This document shows positions 9,241 to 18,741 of a stretch of 64,000 nucleotides of DNA, one piece after another (position 1 is the first letter of the stretch; the number at the start of each line of letters is the position of its first letter). The stretch spans positions 1 through 64,000 of the forward strand of contig NZ_SWDB01000005.1 of assembly GCF_005116735.1 (NCBI RefSeq). Direction: 5' to 3'. Under the pieces are notes generated by a model. It was not told where the DNA came from. It ran no database searches and saw only the letters and a list, made by a program, of their open reading frames with translations. Origin of the DNA: Thalassotalea mangrovi. GTDB taxonomy: Bacteria; Pseudomonadota; Gammaproteobacteria; Enterobacterales; Alteromonadaceae. The position numbers and the translations under genes were made by a program.

Positions 9241-10062
9241 ATGCGCTGGTTAAAAAGACGCTCGCCCGCGAGCCATGTGGACAATGCTACCTTAGTGGAC
9301 GGGGTGGCGGTAGTTCGCTCAGCCAGGCGAAAAACCGTTTCGTTGCAGATAAAAGCCGGAAAAGTCCGGGTGCTTTGCCCAAGCTGGTTGCCGACGGCAA
9401 AAATTCGGGCATTATTGCGAGAAAAGCAATCCTGGGTCGAGGAAAAACTGGCACATCAACAGCAACAACTGGCACAACTCCCAGAGTTTTGGCTGGCGCA
9501 TGGAGAAAAAGTCTTTATTGATGGCAAGCTATGCGAGATCAAACATATCGAAGCAGATAGTACTGCATATCTGGACCTGACAGAACGATTGAGCTCGCAG
9601 CAGGCAGATAACATGATGCCGCCATATCTCTATTTTGATGTTGCTGACAGTCGTTTGTTTTTTATCCTGACCTCGCACATACGTGCCTGGTCTGAGTCTG
9701 AAAAGCAACACATGTTAAGTCGATACTTTGATGAATTTTGCCAGTGCCGGGCAATGCCAAGGTTTGCAACCAGACTGCAACATTGGCAACAAGTGACCGG
9801 ATTAACGGCACAAAGCTTAAAGGTGCGTTATTATAAATCCCGCTGGGGTAGTTGCGATAATCGTGCCCGGTTAACACTCAATAATCGCCTGGTATTGGCG
9901 CCTGATTCGGTGCTCGATTATGTTATCGTCCACGAATTATGCCATATTAAACATGCCAATCATTCACCAGATTTCTGGTCATTGGTTGAACACTTTTACC
10001 CTCAGTTTCAAGAACCCCGGCGTTGGTTACGACAGCATCAGGCCAACCTTCTGCAACACTAA
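9241..10062 (+). CDS. YgjP-like zinc metallopeptidase (DUF45)
   Basis: A protein of 273 residues with a C-terminal zincin motif HELCHIKHANHSPDFW (HExxH plus a downstream His) and the preceding family signature YKSRWGSCDNRARLTLNNRL. Both are hallmarks of the YgjP/DUF45 family related to WSS1-type proteases. The N-terminal part has RRKTVSLQIKAGKVRVLCPSWL. No signal peptide, so cytosolic. It follows yebG by 21 bp; by analogy with WSS1 a DNA-damage role is possible but is inference. The MITE-bearing intergenic region begins downstream. Confidence 0.8.
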   Translation: MRWLKRRSPASHVDNATLVDGVAVVRSARRKTVSLQIKAGKVRVLCPSWLPTAKIRALLREKQSWVEEKLAHQQQQLAQLPEFWLAHGEKVFIDGKLCEIKHIEADSTAYLDLTERLSSQQADNMMPPYLYFDVADSRLFFILTSHIRAWSESEKQHMLSRYFDEFCQCRAMPRFATRLQHWQQVTGLTAQSLKVRYYKSRWGSCDNRARLTLNNRLVLAPDSVLDYVIVHELCHIKHANHSPDFWSLVEHFYPQFQEPRRWLRQHQANLLQH

Positions 10063-10536
10063 AGCAATACAAATACCTCCTCAAATCATGAATCCTTAAT
10101 TCCTCACAATTGTTCCAGATCCCGGGTAGGTTTTTTATAACGTCATATTTTTATTGCTCATCAACAATAAAATTCCCTGTGTTTTTGATTAATACCAATC
10201 ACATTAAATTATTGCTCACTCAGTGAGAATTTAAAAGCGTTTAGACAAGGCTTTGATTGCAGAGAATAGTCGTTCCATTGTCAAAATCAGTAACGTAGGA
10301 TAAACGCCTTTAAAACTCACCCGCAGGGAGTTTATCAGAGGCCCATTTACGGCCCTATATTTCATTAATATAGAATGACTATATCAATGAAATCTATGTG
10401 GTAACTGAACCTCTGCCCTAACTCTGAGTCGTGCACAAACTTAGTGTGATTGGTATAAACCTTGCCAAAGTTAAATTATTGTTGTATTTGTTAAAAATCG
10501 GTTGACAGTCGATTCTTTGTACGGCAGAGTGATTTT
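10063..10536. other. Intergenic region with MITE copy A and thr promoter area
   Basis: These 474 bp hold a dispersed element (10193-10455) and then about 80 bp upstream of the thr leader. A TTGACA hexamer sits at 10502-10507 but has no good -10 at 16-18 bp. The first 130 bp are AT-rich and without recognised features. Confidence 0.6.
10193..10455 (+). mobile_element. MITE copy A (263 bp)
   Basis: Begins TACCAATCACATTAA and ends with its imperfect inverse TTAGTGTGATTGGTA, flanked by the 3-bp direct repeat TAA (10190-10192 and 10456-10458). The interior contains short palindromes (CTCACTCAGTGAG; an AT-rich hairpin around 10365-10405) and no substantial reading frame. Same orientation as copy D, opposite to B and C. 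It is a non-autonomous element by structure; no transposase is present. Confidence 0.85.
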
Positions 10537-10605
10537 ATGAAAATATTTACGCACTTTTTCCGCATTATTATTACCACCACCATTCTCATGGTGGGCATTG
10601 GCTAA
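10537..10605 (+). CDS. thrL: thr operon leader peptide
   Basis: A 22-codon frame MKIFTHFFRIIITTTILMVGIG with consecutive Ile-Ile-Ile-Thr-Thr-Thr-Ile codons, followed by a terminator hairpin 26 bp downstream and then thrA. This is the layout of transcription attenuation by threonine and isoleucine charging, as in E. coli thrL. Starvation for either amino acid would stall the ribosome in the run and favour an antiterminator. The gene is too short for normal gene finders. Confidence 0.88.
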   Translation: MKIFTHFFRIIITTTILMVGIG

Positions 10606-10630
10606 CGCGTAAAATATACCTTTTTACCTA

Positions 10631-10662
10631 AGCCCGTGACCTGCAAAGCTCACGGGTTTTGT
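10631..10662 (+). terminator. thr operon attenuator
   Basis: CCCGTGA (10633-10639) pairs with TCACGGG (10650-10656), extendable by an A-T and a G-T pair, and is followed by a T-rich stretch (TTTTGTCGTTTT). It lies between the Thr/Ile leader peptide and the thrA ATG and is best read as the attenuator terminator. Confidence 0.82.
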
Positions 10663-10725
10663 CGTTTTAAGGGAGTCGGTTTAGATCCCAAAACAATAAC
10701 AGTAACAGTTCAGGAGTTGATAAAT

Positions 10726-13179
10726 ATGCGAGTACTGAAGTTTGGTGGTTCTTCATTAGCCAATGCTGACAGGTTTTTGACCGTGTACAACATTATTACC
10801 GACAAAAGCCAGCATTCTCCGGTCTCGGTTGTCGTTTCCGCCCCACAGGGCATTACTAATCACCTGGTTAAATTAACCGAAGAATTGCCAGAGGGTGAAG
10901 CTCTGGACAATGATTTAGCAAAGCTGCAAGTAGCAGTACAGGCGATTTTTCAGGAACTGACAACATCTGAGGTGTCGTTCGATGCGGCCTCGGCCGAACA
11001 GGCATTGCTAGAGCGGCTGCAATTGTTGCGTCGCTATTTACAGGGCGCAGCTTTGCTTAGTCACTGCCCTGATCATATCAAAGCGCGGATCATCAGTGTG
11101 GGTGAGCACCTGAGTGTTGCTACATTAAATGCATTGTTTAGTGCCAATAACCAGCCCTGCTGTGTGCTCGAACCGGAACGGTTTTTACAAACCAACGATA
11201 CGCCATTAAATGCCATCGCCGACTTGCCTCTGTGCCGAAAGAAATTTGCTGACGCTTATCCCGAAATTGAGGGGATCGCATTAATGCCCGGCTTTATTGG
11301 TGTCGATGGTCAGGGACAATTGACCACCCTTGGCCGCAATGGTTCGGATTATTCGGCAGCGGTGTTATCGGTATGCTGCCATGCAGAGTGTTGCGAAATT
11401 TGGACCGATGTAGATGGTGTTTATAATACCGACCCAAGGTTAATCGGCGACGCCAGGTTGCTCGATTACCTGTCCTATCAGGAGGCAATGGAATTATCTT
11501 ACTTTGGTGCTAAGGTACTCCATCCAAAAACCATCGGTCCAATCGCCCAATATCATATTCCCTGTTTAATCAAAAACACAACCAATCCAGACGCGCCAGG
11601 CACCCTGATAGCTAACGAAGATCAAGGGAAAAAGCAGGTAAAAGCCATCTCTAATCTGGATAACCTGACCATGGTTAATGTATCCGGGCCGGGTATGAAG
11701 GGCATGGTTGGTATGGCCAGCCGGGTGTTTGCCTGCATGAGCCGAGAGCAAATTTCTGTGGTGATGATCAGTCAGTCTTCGTCAGAGTATTGTATTTCGT
11801 TCTGTATTCACGGCCAGGATGCGTATCGGGCAAGACAGAGCCTGCAACAGGAATTTGAGTTGGAATTATTAAACCAGTTACTTGAACCTGTGTCATTGCA
11901 ATCAAACTTATCCATTATTTCCTTAGTCGGTGACGGTATGCAGCAACAACGAGGTGTTGCTGCACGGTTATTTGGCTCCCTGTCCCAGGCTCGTGTTAAT
12001 GTTATTGCCATAGCCCAAGACTCATCAGAGCGCAGTATTTCCGTGGTCATTGAGCAACGTAAATGTACTGATGCACTGAAAGTGTGCCATCAGAACTTCT
12101 TTTCTCATCGTCATACCATCGATGCCTTTGTGATTGGTTCCGGGGTGGTAGGGGCCGAACTATTAACCCAGATACACCGTCAACAGGATAGCCTGAAACG
12201 TCAGCAAATTGAGGTCCGGGTCCACGGCCTGGCAAACAGTAAGGGCATGGTGCTCGACAGTAATGGCCTGGATTTACAGCAATGGCCAGAATTAATTGCT
12301 AAGGCTGCCCCGTGGGATCTGGAAACCTTGAAGCAATTTGTCCGGGATAATCATTTAATCAATCCGGTTATTGTTGATTGCACGTCAAGTAGCCAGTTAG
12401 CGGAGCAATATTGTGACTTTCTCTCGGCAGGCTTTCACGTGGTTACTCCAAATAAGAAAGCCAATACCATGGCCATGGCTTATTACCATCAACTGCGCGC
12501 AGCGGCGAGCAAAACTCACCGCCTGTTTTTATATGAAACTAACGTTGGTGCAGGGTTACCAGTGATCGACACGCTTCAGAACCTGTTCAAGGCCGGTGAT
12601 CAGTTATTACGCTTTGAGGGGGTATTGTCGGGTTCCCTGTCTTATATTTTTGGCAAACTGGATGAAGGCATGAGTTTGTCAGAGGCGACTACGATTGCCC
12701 GTAAAAATGGCTTTACCGAACCGGATCCCAGGGATGATTTGAGTGGCATGGATGTGGCGCGCAAACTGCTAATTATGGCGCGCGAAGCTGGCATGTCACT
12801 GGAGCTTGATGACATTGCGGTTGAGTCGGTGCTGCCATACAGTTTTAATAGTGAAGGCAGTGTCGAGGAGTTTATGAATAACCTTTGTCAGCTAGATAAA
12901 AGCTATGCGGATAAAGTAGCATCTGCCGCCGGTGAGGGGAAAGCCCTTCGTTATGTTGGCAGTATTGATGAGCAAGGTTGTAAAGTCGCTATCGAAGCGG
13001 TCGATGTGGGGCACCCGTTGTACGCCATAAAAGATGGTGAGAATGCCCTGGCTATTCACTCTCGGTATTACCAACCGATTCCGTTCGTACTCCGCGGTTA
13101 TGGCGCCGGTGCCCAGGTAACTGCCGCTGGCGTATTTGGGGATCTACTACGTACCCTGGCATGGAAGCAGGAGTTATAA
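10726..13179 (+). CDS. thrA: Bifunctional aspartokinase I / homoserine dehydrogenase I
   Basis: A fusion enzyme of 817 residues (E. coli 820). The N-terminal aspartokinase starts [17 protein letters not shown] and includes [14 protein letters not shown]; paired ACT regulatory domains lie roughly at residues 310-460; the C-terminal homoserine dehydrogenase has the Rossmann start [13 protein letters not shown], then VTPNKKANT and LSGSLSYIF. It catalyses the first and third steps from aspartate to threonine. CAGGAG (10711-10716) precedes the ATG at 10726; an upstream in-frame start at 10636 would lie within the attenuator stem and is rejected. Controlled by the leader/attenuator; thrB follows with no gap. 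Confidence 0.96.
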   Translation: MRVLKFGGSSLANADRFLTVYNIITDKSQHSPVSVVVSAPQGITNHLVKLTEELPEGEALDNDLAKLQVAVQAIFQELTTSEVSFDAASAEQALLERLQLLRRYLQGAALLSHCPDHIKARIISVGEHLSVATLNALFSANNQPCCVLEPERFLQTNDTPLNAIADLPLCRKKFADAYPEIEGIALMPGFIGVDGQGQLTTLGRNGSDYSAAVLSVCCHAECCEIWTDVDGVYNTDPRLIGDARLLDYLSYQEAMELSYFGAKVLHPKTIGPIAQYHIPCLIKNTTNPDAPGTLIANEDQGKKQVKAISNLDNLTMVNVSGPGMKGMVGMASRVFACMSREQISVVMISQSSSEYCISFCIHGQDAYRARQSLQQEFELELLNQLLEPVSLQSNLSIISLVGDGMQQQRGVAARLFGSLSQARVNVIAIAQDSSERSISVVIEQRKCTDALKVCHQNFFSHRHTIDAFVIGSGVVGAELLTQIHRQQDSLKRQQIEVRVHGLANSKGMVLDSNGLDLQQWPELIAKAAPWDLETLKQFVRDNHLINPVIVDCTSSSQLAEQYCDFLSAGFHVVTPNKKANTMAMAYYHQLRAAASKTHRLFLYETNVGAGLPVIDTLQNLFKAGDQLLRFEGVLSGSLSYIFGKLDEGMSLSEATTIARKNGFTEPDPRDDLSGMDVARKLLIMAREAGMSLELDDIAVESVLPYSFNSEGSVEEFMNNLCQLDKSYADKVASAAGEGKALRYVGSIDEQGCKVAIEAVDVGHPLYAIKDGENALAIHSRYYQPIPFVLRGYGAGAQVTAAGVFGDLLRTLAWKQEL

Positions 13180-14130
13180 ATGACAATTAAGGTATTTGCC
13201 CCGGCATCAATTGGTAATGTCAGCGTGGGTTTTGATTTGCTGGGTATGGCCGTGCAGCCAGTTAATGGTGAACTGCTCGGTGACTTGGTAAGCATTGAAG
13301 GGTGTGATGGCAACGATAACCAATTGATTATGGAAGGGCCTTTTGTCAGTAAGCTGCCAGAAGATCCTAAAGACAATATTGTCTTTGCCTGCATCGAGTT
13401 ATTTCAACAGCAAATGCAAAGGCAACACCAGGATTATAGCTGGGTGAAGTTAACGCTGGAAAAACGCATGCCGGTAGGCAGTGGCCTGGGTTCGAGTGCC
13501 TGTTCGATTGTTGCTGCGTTAGTCGCTTTGAATGAATATTATCAAAAGCCGTTTACTGACCAACAGCTGCTGGCGATGATGGGGCAGATGGAATCGAAAA
13601 TCAGCGGCAGCCTGCACTATGATAATGTCGCTCCGTGCTTTTTAGGCGGGTTACAGTTAATGGTCAACGACCCGCGGATTATTAGTCGGGAAATTCCTAG
13701 CTTTCAGCAATGTTACTATGTGATGGCCTATTCGGGGATTCAGGTATCAACCAAGGCTGCCCGGGAAGTGCTACCCGATCAATATAATAAGTCGACCACT
13801 ATTGAGTTTGGGCAGAACCTGGCGACTTTCATTGATGCCTGCTATCGCCAGGACTTAGCACAGGCGATGTCACATTTACGGGATGTATTGGCAGAGCCTT
13901 ATCGTGCTGAACTCTTACCAGGTTTTGCCCATTGCCGCCAGGGAGTGACCGAGCTAGGGGCTTTAGCGAGTGGCATTTCCGGCTCCGGGCCGACCATGTT
14001 TGTGGTGAGTGATAGTAAACAAAATGCCGAAACCATTCAGGCATTTTTACAACAACAATACCTGCAGTCAGAACAGGGATTTGTATATATCTGTCAGACC
14101 GATGTTCATGGCGCCAGGTTGGTTTGCTAA
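13180..14130 (+). CDS. thrB: Homoserine kinase
   Basis: A GHMP-family kinase of 316 residues that phosphorylates homoserine. The ATP-binding motif PVGSGLGSSACS is near residue 95, and the C-terminal GISGSGPTMFV glycine loop is present. The N-terminal FAPASIGNVSVGFDLLG is typical of ThrB. Its ATG follows the thrA stop directly, implying translational coupling within thrABC. Confidence 0.96.
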   Translation: MTIKVFAPASIGNVSVGFDLLGMAVQPVNGELLGDLVSIEGCDGNDNQLIMEGPFVSKLPEDPKDNIVFACIELFQQQMQRQHQDYSWVKLTLEKRMPVGSGLGSSACSIVAALVALNEYYQKPFTDQQLLAMMGQMESKISGSLHYDNVAPCFLGGLQLMVNDPRIISREIPSFQQCYYVMAYSGIQVSTKAAREVLPDQYNKSTTIEFGQNLATFIDACYRQDLAQAMSHLRDVLAEPYRAELLPGFAHCRQGVTELGALASGISGSGPTMFVVSDSKQNAETIQAFLQQQYLQSEQGFVYICQTDVHGARLVC

Positions 14131-14237
14131 CGGTTTTGTGCCGTTCAATTGAAATCGACAAACTAGCCTCAATTAAATAGTTAACCATTTTCGAGTAAGA
14201 ACAATGGCTAACGCCAGAGTAAGGAAACGTAATTAAG

Positions 14238-15560
14238 ATGCAATTTTATAATTTAAAACATCCCACCGAAAAGGTCAGTTTTAGTCAGGCCGTTCGTCAG
14301 GGACTAGGGAAAGATCAGGGGTTATTTTTTCCTGAGTCGGTACCGCATATTGACGATCTTGAAGGCTTGTTATCACTACCTCTGGTGGAGCGTAGCTGCA
14401 AAATTCTTGCCCCTTTTGTCGGTGAAGAGCTAAGCCCCGAACAACTGAAAGATATTGTCACCCAGGCGTTTAACTTCCCTGCACTAGTTCAGCCGATATC
14501 GGAAAACTGCTCGGTGTTGGAGTTATTTCATGGTCCAACTCTGGCTTTTAAGGATTTTGGCGGTCGCTTTATGGCTCAATGTCTGCAGGCTTTTACCCGC
14601 CAGAGCAATGAAAAGATCACCATCTTAACGGCGACATCCGGAGATACGGGAGCGGCGGTGGCGCATGCTTTTTATGGCCTCGAGAATATCAATGTCGTAA
14701 TCTTGTATCCACAGGGAAAAATCAGCCTGTTACAGGAAAAAATGTTTACTACCCTGGGCGGTAATATCTCAACCCTGGCAGTAAATGGCAGCTTTGACGA
14801 TTGCCAACAGCTGGTAAAAGACTGTTTTGATGATCAAGGACTTAATCAGGCCATCGGCTTAAATTCTGCAAATTCAATTAATATCTCCCGATTGCTGGCG
14901 CAAATTTGCTATTACTTTGAAGCCGCAGCCCAATTGTATCGTCAACGAGGAAAAATTGATGATTTGGTCTTTTCCGTCCCGAGTGGCAATTTTGGTAACC
15001 TGACCGCTGGCTTACTGGCGAAAGCCATGGGACTGCCGATTAAACGATTTATTGCTGCCACCAATGCCAATGACACCGTACCCAGGTATTTGCAGTCCGG
15101 TAATTGGCAGCCAAACCCGACGGTCGCAACCATGTCCAATGCCATGGATGTATCACGGCCTAATAACTGGCCTCGGGTTGAGCATTTGTTAACAACCGGG
15201 CTGGTCGATGAACAGTGTTTAACCGCACAAATGATTGATGAAGAGCAAACTCAGATGACCCTGCTCAAGTTAAACAGCCTCGGTTATATCAGTGAGCCTC
15301 ATGCCTGTGTAGCTTACCGCGCGCTACAACAAAGCCTGGAGGCAGGCGAGTTTGGCGTTTTTCTTGGTACCGCCCATCCCGCAAAATTTAAAGAGACGGT
15401 AGAAAGTGTTTTGGGACAGCCATTAGCGTTGCCCAAAGAACTGGCGGATTGTGCGTCTGAGAAAATTCTTTCACTACCGCTCGATAATGATTTTTCACAA
15501 TTACGTACTCTGTTGCTTGGTAACTACGCATCTCCGCTACCGAATGAGGCGGTATGTTAA
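14238..15560 (+). CDS. thrC: Threonine synthase
   Basis: A PLP-dependent enzyme of 440 residues (E. coli 428) converting O-phosphohomoserine to threonine. It begins MQFYNLKHPTEKVSFSQAVRQGLG. The PLP-lysine motif is GPTLAFKDFGGRF and a glycine-rich phosphate loop is TATSGDTGAAVAHAF. It lies 107 bp after thrB with AAGGAAA upstream of the ATG. Its stop overlaps the start of ung, suggesting read-through from the thr operon into ung. Confidence 0.96.
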   Translation: MQFYNLKHPTEKVSFSQAVRQGLGKDQGLFFPESVPHIDDLEGLLSLPLVERSCKILAPFVGEELSPEQLKDIVTQAFNFPALVQPISENCSVLELFHGPTLAFKDFGGRFMAQCLQAFTRQSNEKITILTATSGDTGAAVAHAFYGLENINVVILYPQGKISLLQEKMFTTLGGNISTLAVNGSFDDCQQLVKDCFDDQGLNQAIGLNSANSINISRLLAQICYYFEAAAQLYRQRGKIDDLVFSVPSGNFGNLTAGLLAKAMGLPIKRFIAATNANDTVPRYLQSGNWQPNPTVATMSNAMDVSRPNNWPRVEHLLTTGLVDEQCLTAQMIDEEQTQMTLLKLNSLGYISEPHACVAYRALQQSLEAGEFGVFLGTAHPAKFKETVESVLGQPLALPKELADCASEKILSLPLDNDFSQLRTLLLGNYASPLPNEAVC

Positions 15561-16258
15561 TGACGAACTGGCGATTACCTGCGGGCAGTTGGCAGGCGTT
15601 TTTTCAACGTCAGTCTGAACAACAATATTTCCGGGAAATAGAACAGGCGGTTACCGCCCAGCGGCAAGCAGGGCAGGTGATCTATCCTGCCGATGAACAA
15701 TTGTTTCAAGCCTTCGAGTTAACGCCACTGGATAAGGTGAAAGTCGTCGTTCTCGGCCAGGATCCTTACCATGGACCCGATCAGGCTCATGGGCTGGCAT
15801 TTTCGGTAAATCCGGGGGTGAAGATCCCACCGTCGCTGCGCAATATGTTTACCGAGCTTGAGCAGGATATTACGGAATTCAAGGCACCCGAAAATGGTGA
15901 TTTACGCTCCTGGGCAAAACAGGGAGTATTGTTGTTAAATACCGTGTTATCGGTGCAACAGGGCAAAGCGCATTCCCACAGTAAGCTTGGTTGGGAAACC
16001 TTTACCCGGGAAGTCATGATGGAGTTGAATCGACAGCCTCAGCCAATAGTGTTTCTGTTGTGGGGAGCACATGCGCAAAAGAAAGGTCAGGTAATTGATA
16101 ACCCAAATCACCTGATTCTGTCCAGTGCCCATCCATCGCCGCTGAGTGCCTACCGAGGCTTTTTTGGCTGTCGCCATTTTTCCAGCGCCAATGAGTTTTT
16201 GCAGAAACACAGGGTAACGCCGATCAGCTGGCAAATACCTGTATACCAATCAGATTAA
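15554..16258 (+). CDS. ung: Uracil-DNA glycosylase (C-terminus altered by MITE)
   Basis: A family 1 uracil-DNA glycosylase of 234 residues that starts base-excision repair of uracil. The catalytic water-activating loop GQDPYHGP (Asp70) and the C-terminal HPSPLSAYRGFFG loop with the catalytic His are intact, as is LLLNTVLSV. The ATG at 15554 or at 15560 (TAATG overlap with the thrC stop) is possible; GAGG lies at 15546-15549. The last four codons and the stop come from the terminal repeat of MITE copy B, which inserted just past the region equivalent to the end of E. coli Ung; activity is probably unaffected. Confidence 0.94.
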   Translation: MLMTNWRLPAGSWQAFFQRQSEQQYFREIEQAVTAQRQAGQVIYPADEQLFQAFELTPLDKVKVVVLGQDPYHGPDQAHGLAFSVNPGVKIPPSLRNMFTELEQDITEFKAPENGDLRSWAKQGVLLLNTVLSVQQGKAHSHSKLGWETFTREVMMELNRQPQPIVFLLWGAHAQKKGQVIDNPNHLILSSAHPSPLSAYRGFFGCRHFSSANEFLQKHRVTPISWQIPVYQSD

Positions 16259-16506
16259 GTTTGTGCACAACTCAGAGTTAAGGCAGAGCTTCATTTACAA
16301 CATAGATTTCATTGATATAGTCATTCTATATTAATGAAATATAGGGAAGTAAATGGGCCTCTGGTAAACTCCCTACGGGTGAGTTTTAAAGGCATTTATC
16401 CTGCGTTACTGATTTTGACAATGGAACGACCATTCTCCGCAATCAAAGCCTTGTCTAAACGCCTTTAAATTCTCACTGAGTGAGCAATAATTTAATGTGA
16501 TTGGTA
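16244..16506 (-). mobile_element. MITE copy B (263 bp), inserted at the ung 3' end
   Basis: The same element as copy A in opposite orientation and the same length. The left terminal repeat TACCAATCAGATTAA has one change; the right end TTAATGTGATTGGTA is canonical. The flanking triplets are GTA and TTA, so the target duplication is imperfect at one base. The element encodes the terminal YQSD codons and the stop of ung and separates ung from its terminator. Confidence 0.85.
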
Positions 16507-16527
16507 TTAGCAAACAACAAGCAACGC

Positions 16528-16556
16528 AGGCATCGTTGTTTTAAACGATGCCTTTT
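16528..16556 (+). terminator. Terminator, probably original to ung
   Basis: GGCATCGTT (16529-16537) pairs with AACGATGCC (16544-16552) around a 6-nt loop, extended by an outer A-T pair and followed by TTTT. It lies just beyond MITE copy B, so it would have lain about 20 bp after the ung end before insertion. It could also serve the convergent GNAT gene. Confidence 0.75.
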
Positions 16557-16583
16557 CGGGTGAGAGCGAAAGTCCTCACCGGG

Positions 16584-17150
16584 TTAAAAATAAATGATCA
16601 TTTCTGCAGCAACGCAATGGCACTCACCGCTGCATACCGGGCAGTCATAACCTTCTATTGAATCCTGATGCCATTTGTCCGGGTGATTTTGAATCAAAAT
16701 GCCACCGCACTTGGTGAAGTATTTTACCGCACTATTACCCGGACTCTGGCGCCACAGGTGGCTGACTCCCGCCGTTGCTCCCTGATTTTGCAATGCCTTG
16801 CTTGCTAGCTTGAGCAATTTTGAACCAATGCCATAACCCCGATACGTTGCATCAACGGTATTACATTTAAAATAGGCCGTCTGTTCTTGTTCTGATTTCC
16901 ACATATCAGGACTGCACCACTGATCGGCCTGCCATTGACCTGGGCTGTAGCAAATTCGGAATCCGACCAGTTTATCCTCATCCATGGCGACAAAATTCGA
17001 GTTAATTCCGTTTTTAATGCCTTTTGCCACCCACTCGGCCATTTTATCCTGATCCAGGTAGCCATCACCATGTACATGGTTACCAAGTGCAATCACTGCG
17101 TCAAAATGGGTTTTATCCAATTCCAGATAATGTATTTTTCGATCGAGCAT
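16584..17150 (-). CDS. GNAT-family acetyltransferase with Cys-rich tail
   Basis: A protein of 188 residues with a GNAT fold: the acetyl-CoA loop RGYGIGSKLLKLASKAL follows FKCNTVDATY, and a beta-4-type segment NFVAMDEDKLVGFRICY precedes it. The C-terminal 25 residues contain CPVCSGECHC, a possible metal or disulfide site not part of the core GNAT fold. Substrate unknown; it might be a small molecule or a protein amine. It is a single gene divergent from the FAD oxidase and convergent with ung. Confidence 0.75.
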   Translation of the reverse strand: MLDRKIHYLELDKTHFDAVIALGNHVHGDGYLDQDKMAEWVAKGIKNGINSNFVAMDEDKLVGFRICYSPGQWQADQWCSPDMWKSEQEQTAYFKCNTVDATYRGYGIGSKLLKLASKALQNQGATAGVSHLWRQSPGNSAVKYFTKCGGILIQNHPDKWHQDSIEGYDCPVCSGECHCVAAEMIIYF

Positions 17151-17236
17151 AGAGATAAGTTTATACAGTCCTGTTAATCATGTTGGTATTTTGCCATGAT
17201 AGGCACCAATTTGTCTGTAAGTGATTTAAATCTAAG

Positions 17237-18568
17237 ATGTACGATCCTCTTCATCACCCTAATCCCGGCAGCGGTGAACCATATCCGAACAGCTATTGGG
17301 CAACCACAATAGAAACCCAGAATTCAGTGCGTGAATCTTTGACAGGTGACATTGAAACCGAGGTGTTGATTATCGGCGCAGGCTACACCGGAATGTCAAC
17401 GGCACTGCACCTGGCGCGCGAACACCATATTCAACCGCTGGTCATTGAGGCTAACCAGACCGCCTGGGGCTGCAGTGGTCGTAATGCCGGGTTTATTCTG
17501 AAATCGACCGGTCGTATGGCCTGGAGCGCAATGCAGAAAAAGTGGGGCGAAGAGGTCATGCGTGGCATCTATCAGGAAGCCTGTTCTGGTGTCGAATTGG
17601 TGAATAACCTGATTGACGAAGGAATAGATTGCCAGGTCCAGGAAAAAGGCTATCTAAAAGTCGCCCATAAGCCGAGCATGATGAATACGCTTACCGAGCA
17701 GGCCAGCCTGTTAAATCGACTGTTTGGTTATGATGTTCAGGTCCTGTCAAAACAGGAATTGCATCAACATTATATGCAGGATGAGATGGCTTTTGGGGCG
17801 ATTCGATTTGATGATGGCTTCGGGTTAAATCCTCTGAAACTGGCATTGGGATACCAGGAACTACTGGCGAAGGCCGGCGTTAAAGTGCATACGGGGACGC
17901 CAGCATTAAGCTGCGAACGTCATGGCGACTGGCATGTGGTCACCACTCCCAAGGCACGGATAAAAGCCAAAAAGCTGGTCATTGCCAGTAATGGCTACAC
18001 AGCGAAAGGATTTAATCCGGTGATTAATAATCGCTTTTTGCCAGTGTTGTCGCAAATAATCGTGACCCAGCCACTGACTCAGGAGCAACTCCAAGCCTGT
18101 AATTTCCTGACCTCCAATGTGGTTATGGACACGCGGGCGCTTAAGTATTATTACCGTAAATTACCCGATAACCGCATTTTATTTGGTGGACGCGGGGCGA
18201 TAACCGGTAAAGGCGCACAAGACCCTTATTATGCCGATCGTCTGTTAGCGGTATTAAAACAAAGCTTCCCGGCTTTATCAGCGATTGGCTATGACTATGC
18301 CTGGGCGGGCTGGATCTGTATGTCACTGGACGATATCCCTCATATCTATGAACAAGATAATGTATTTTACGGGATGGGGTATTGTGGCTCTGGGGTGTCA
18401 TTTTCGGTACAGGCGGGCAAGCGTCTGGCTCAAAGGGTCGCGGGAATGCCGATGCCGCAATTACCACTATACTCTCGTGGGCTGAGTAAGTTTCCATTAC
18501 CAGCAATGCGGCGCACCGGGCAGTGGATGTACTTTCAGTATGGCCGGGTCAAGGATAAATATTTTTAA
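17237..18568 (+). CDS. FAD-dependent amine oxidase (PuuB/OrdL-like)
   Basis: A DAO-family flavoprotein of 443 residues. The dinucleotide-binding motif VLIIGAGYTGMSTALHLA begins near residue 43, and AWGCSGRNAGF matches the gamma-glutamylputrescine oxidase (PuuB) and OrdL group. The C-terminal FYGMGYCGSGVSFSVQAGKRLAQ is the second FAD-contact region. The N-terminal DPLHHPNPGSGEPYPNSYWATT is also common in this group. No puuA, puuC or puuD lies nearby, so a polyamine role is inferred only from family. Single gene, cytosolic. Confidence 0.8.
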   Translation: MYDPLHHPNPGSGEPYPNSYWATTIETQNSVRESLTGDIETEVLIIGAGYTGMSTALHLAREHHIQPLVIEANQTAWGCSGRNAGFILKSTGRMAWSAMQKKWGEEVMRGIYQEACSGVELVNNLIDEGIDCQVQEKGYLKVAHKPSMMNTLTEQASLLNRLFGYDVQVLSKQELHQHYMQDEMAFGAIRFDDGFGLNPLKLALGYQELLAKAGVKVHTGTPALSCERHGDWHVVTTPKARIKAKKLVIASNGYTAKGFNPVINNRFLPVLSQIIVTQPLTQEQLQACNFLTSNVVMDTRALKYYYRKLPDNRILFGGRGAITGKGAQDPYYADRLLAVLKQSFPALSAIGYDYAWAGWICMSLDDIPHIYEQDNVFYGMGYCGSGVSFSVQAGKRLAQRVAGMPMPQLPLYSRGLSKFPLPAMRRTGQWMYFQYGRVKDKYF

Positions 18569-18741
18569 CAGCACTGTAAGGTTAATTAAACAGTTTATTT
18601 ACCTTGTGGTTGTTATCTGTGGTTGAGTTGGTTACATTGTCAGAATTGAATGGAAGTATGGTTTATTTTTCCATAAGTGTGAACAGAAACGGACAGCCTC
18701 GACAGAGACTTCACTAGCACTGCTATCAAATCGGATAACGT

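Noticed and set aside
10502-10530. Simple sigma-70 thr promoter with TTGACA
   Set aside because: The -35 is perfect but the hexamers at 16-18 bp spacing are poor -10 matches; not listed as a promoter.
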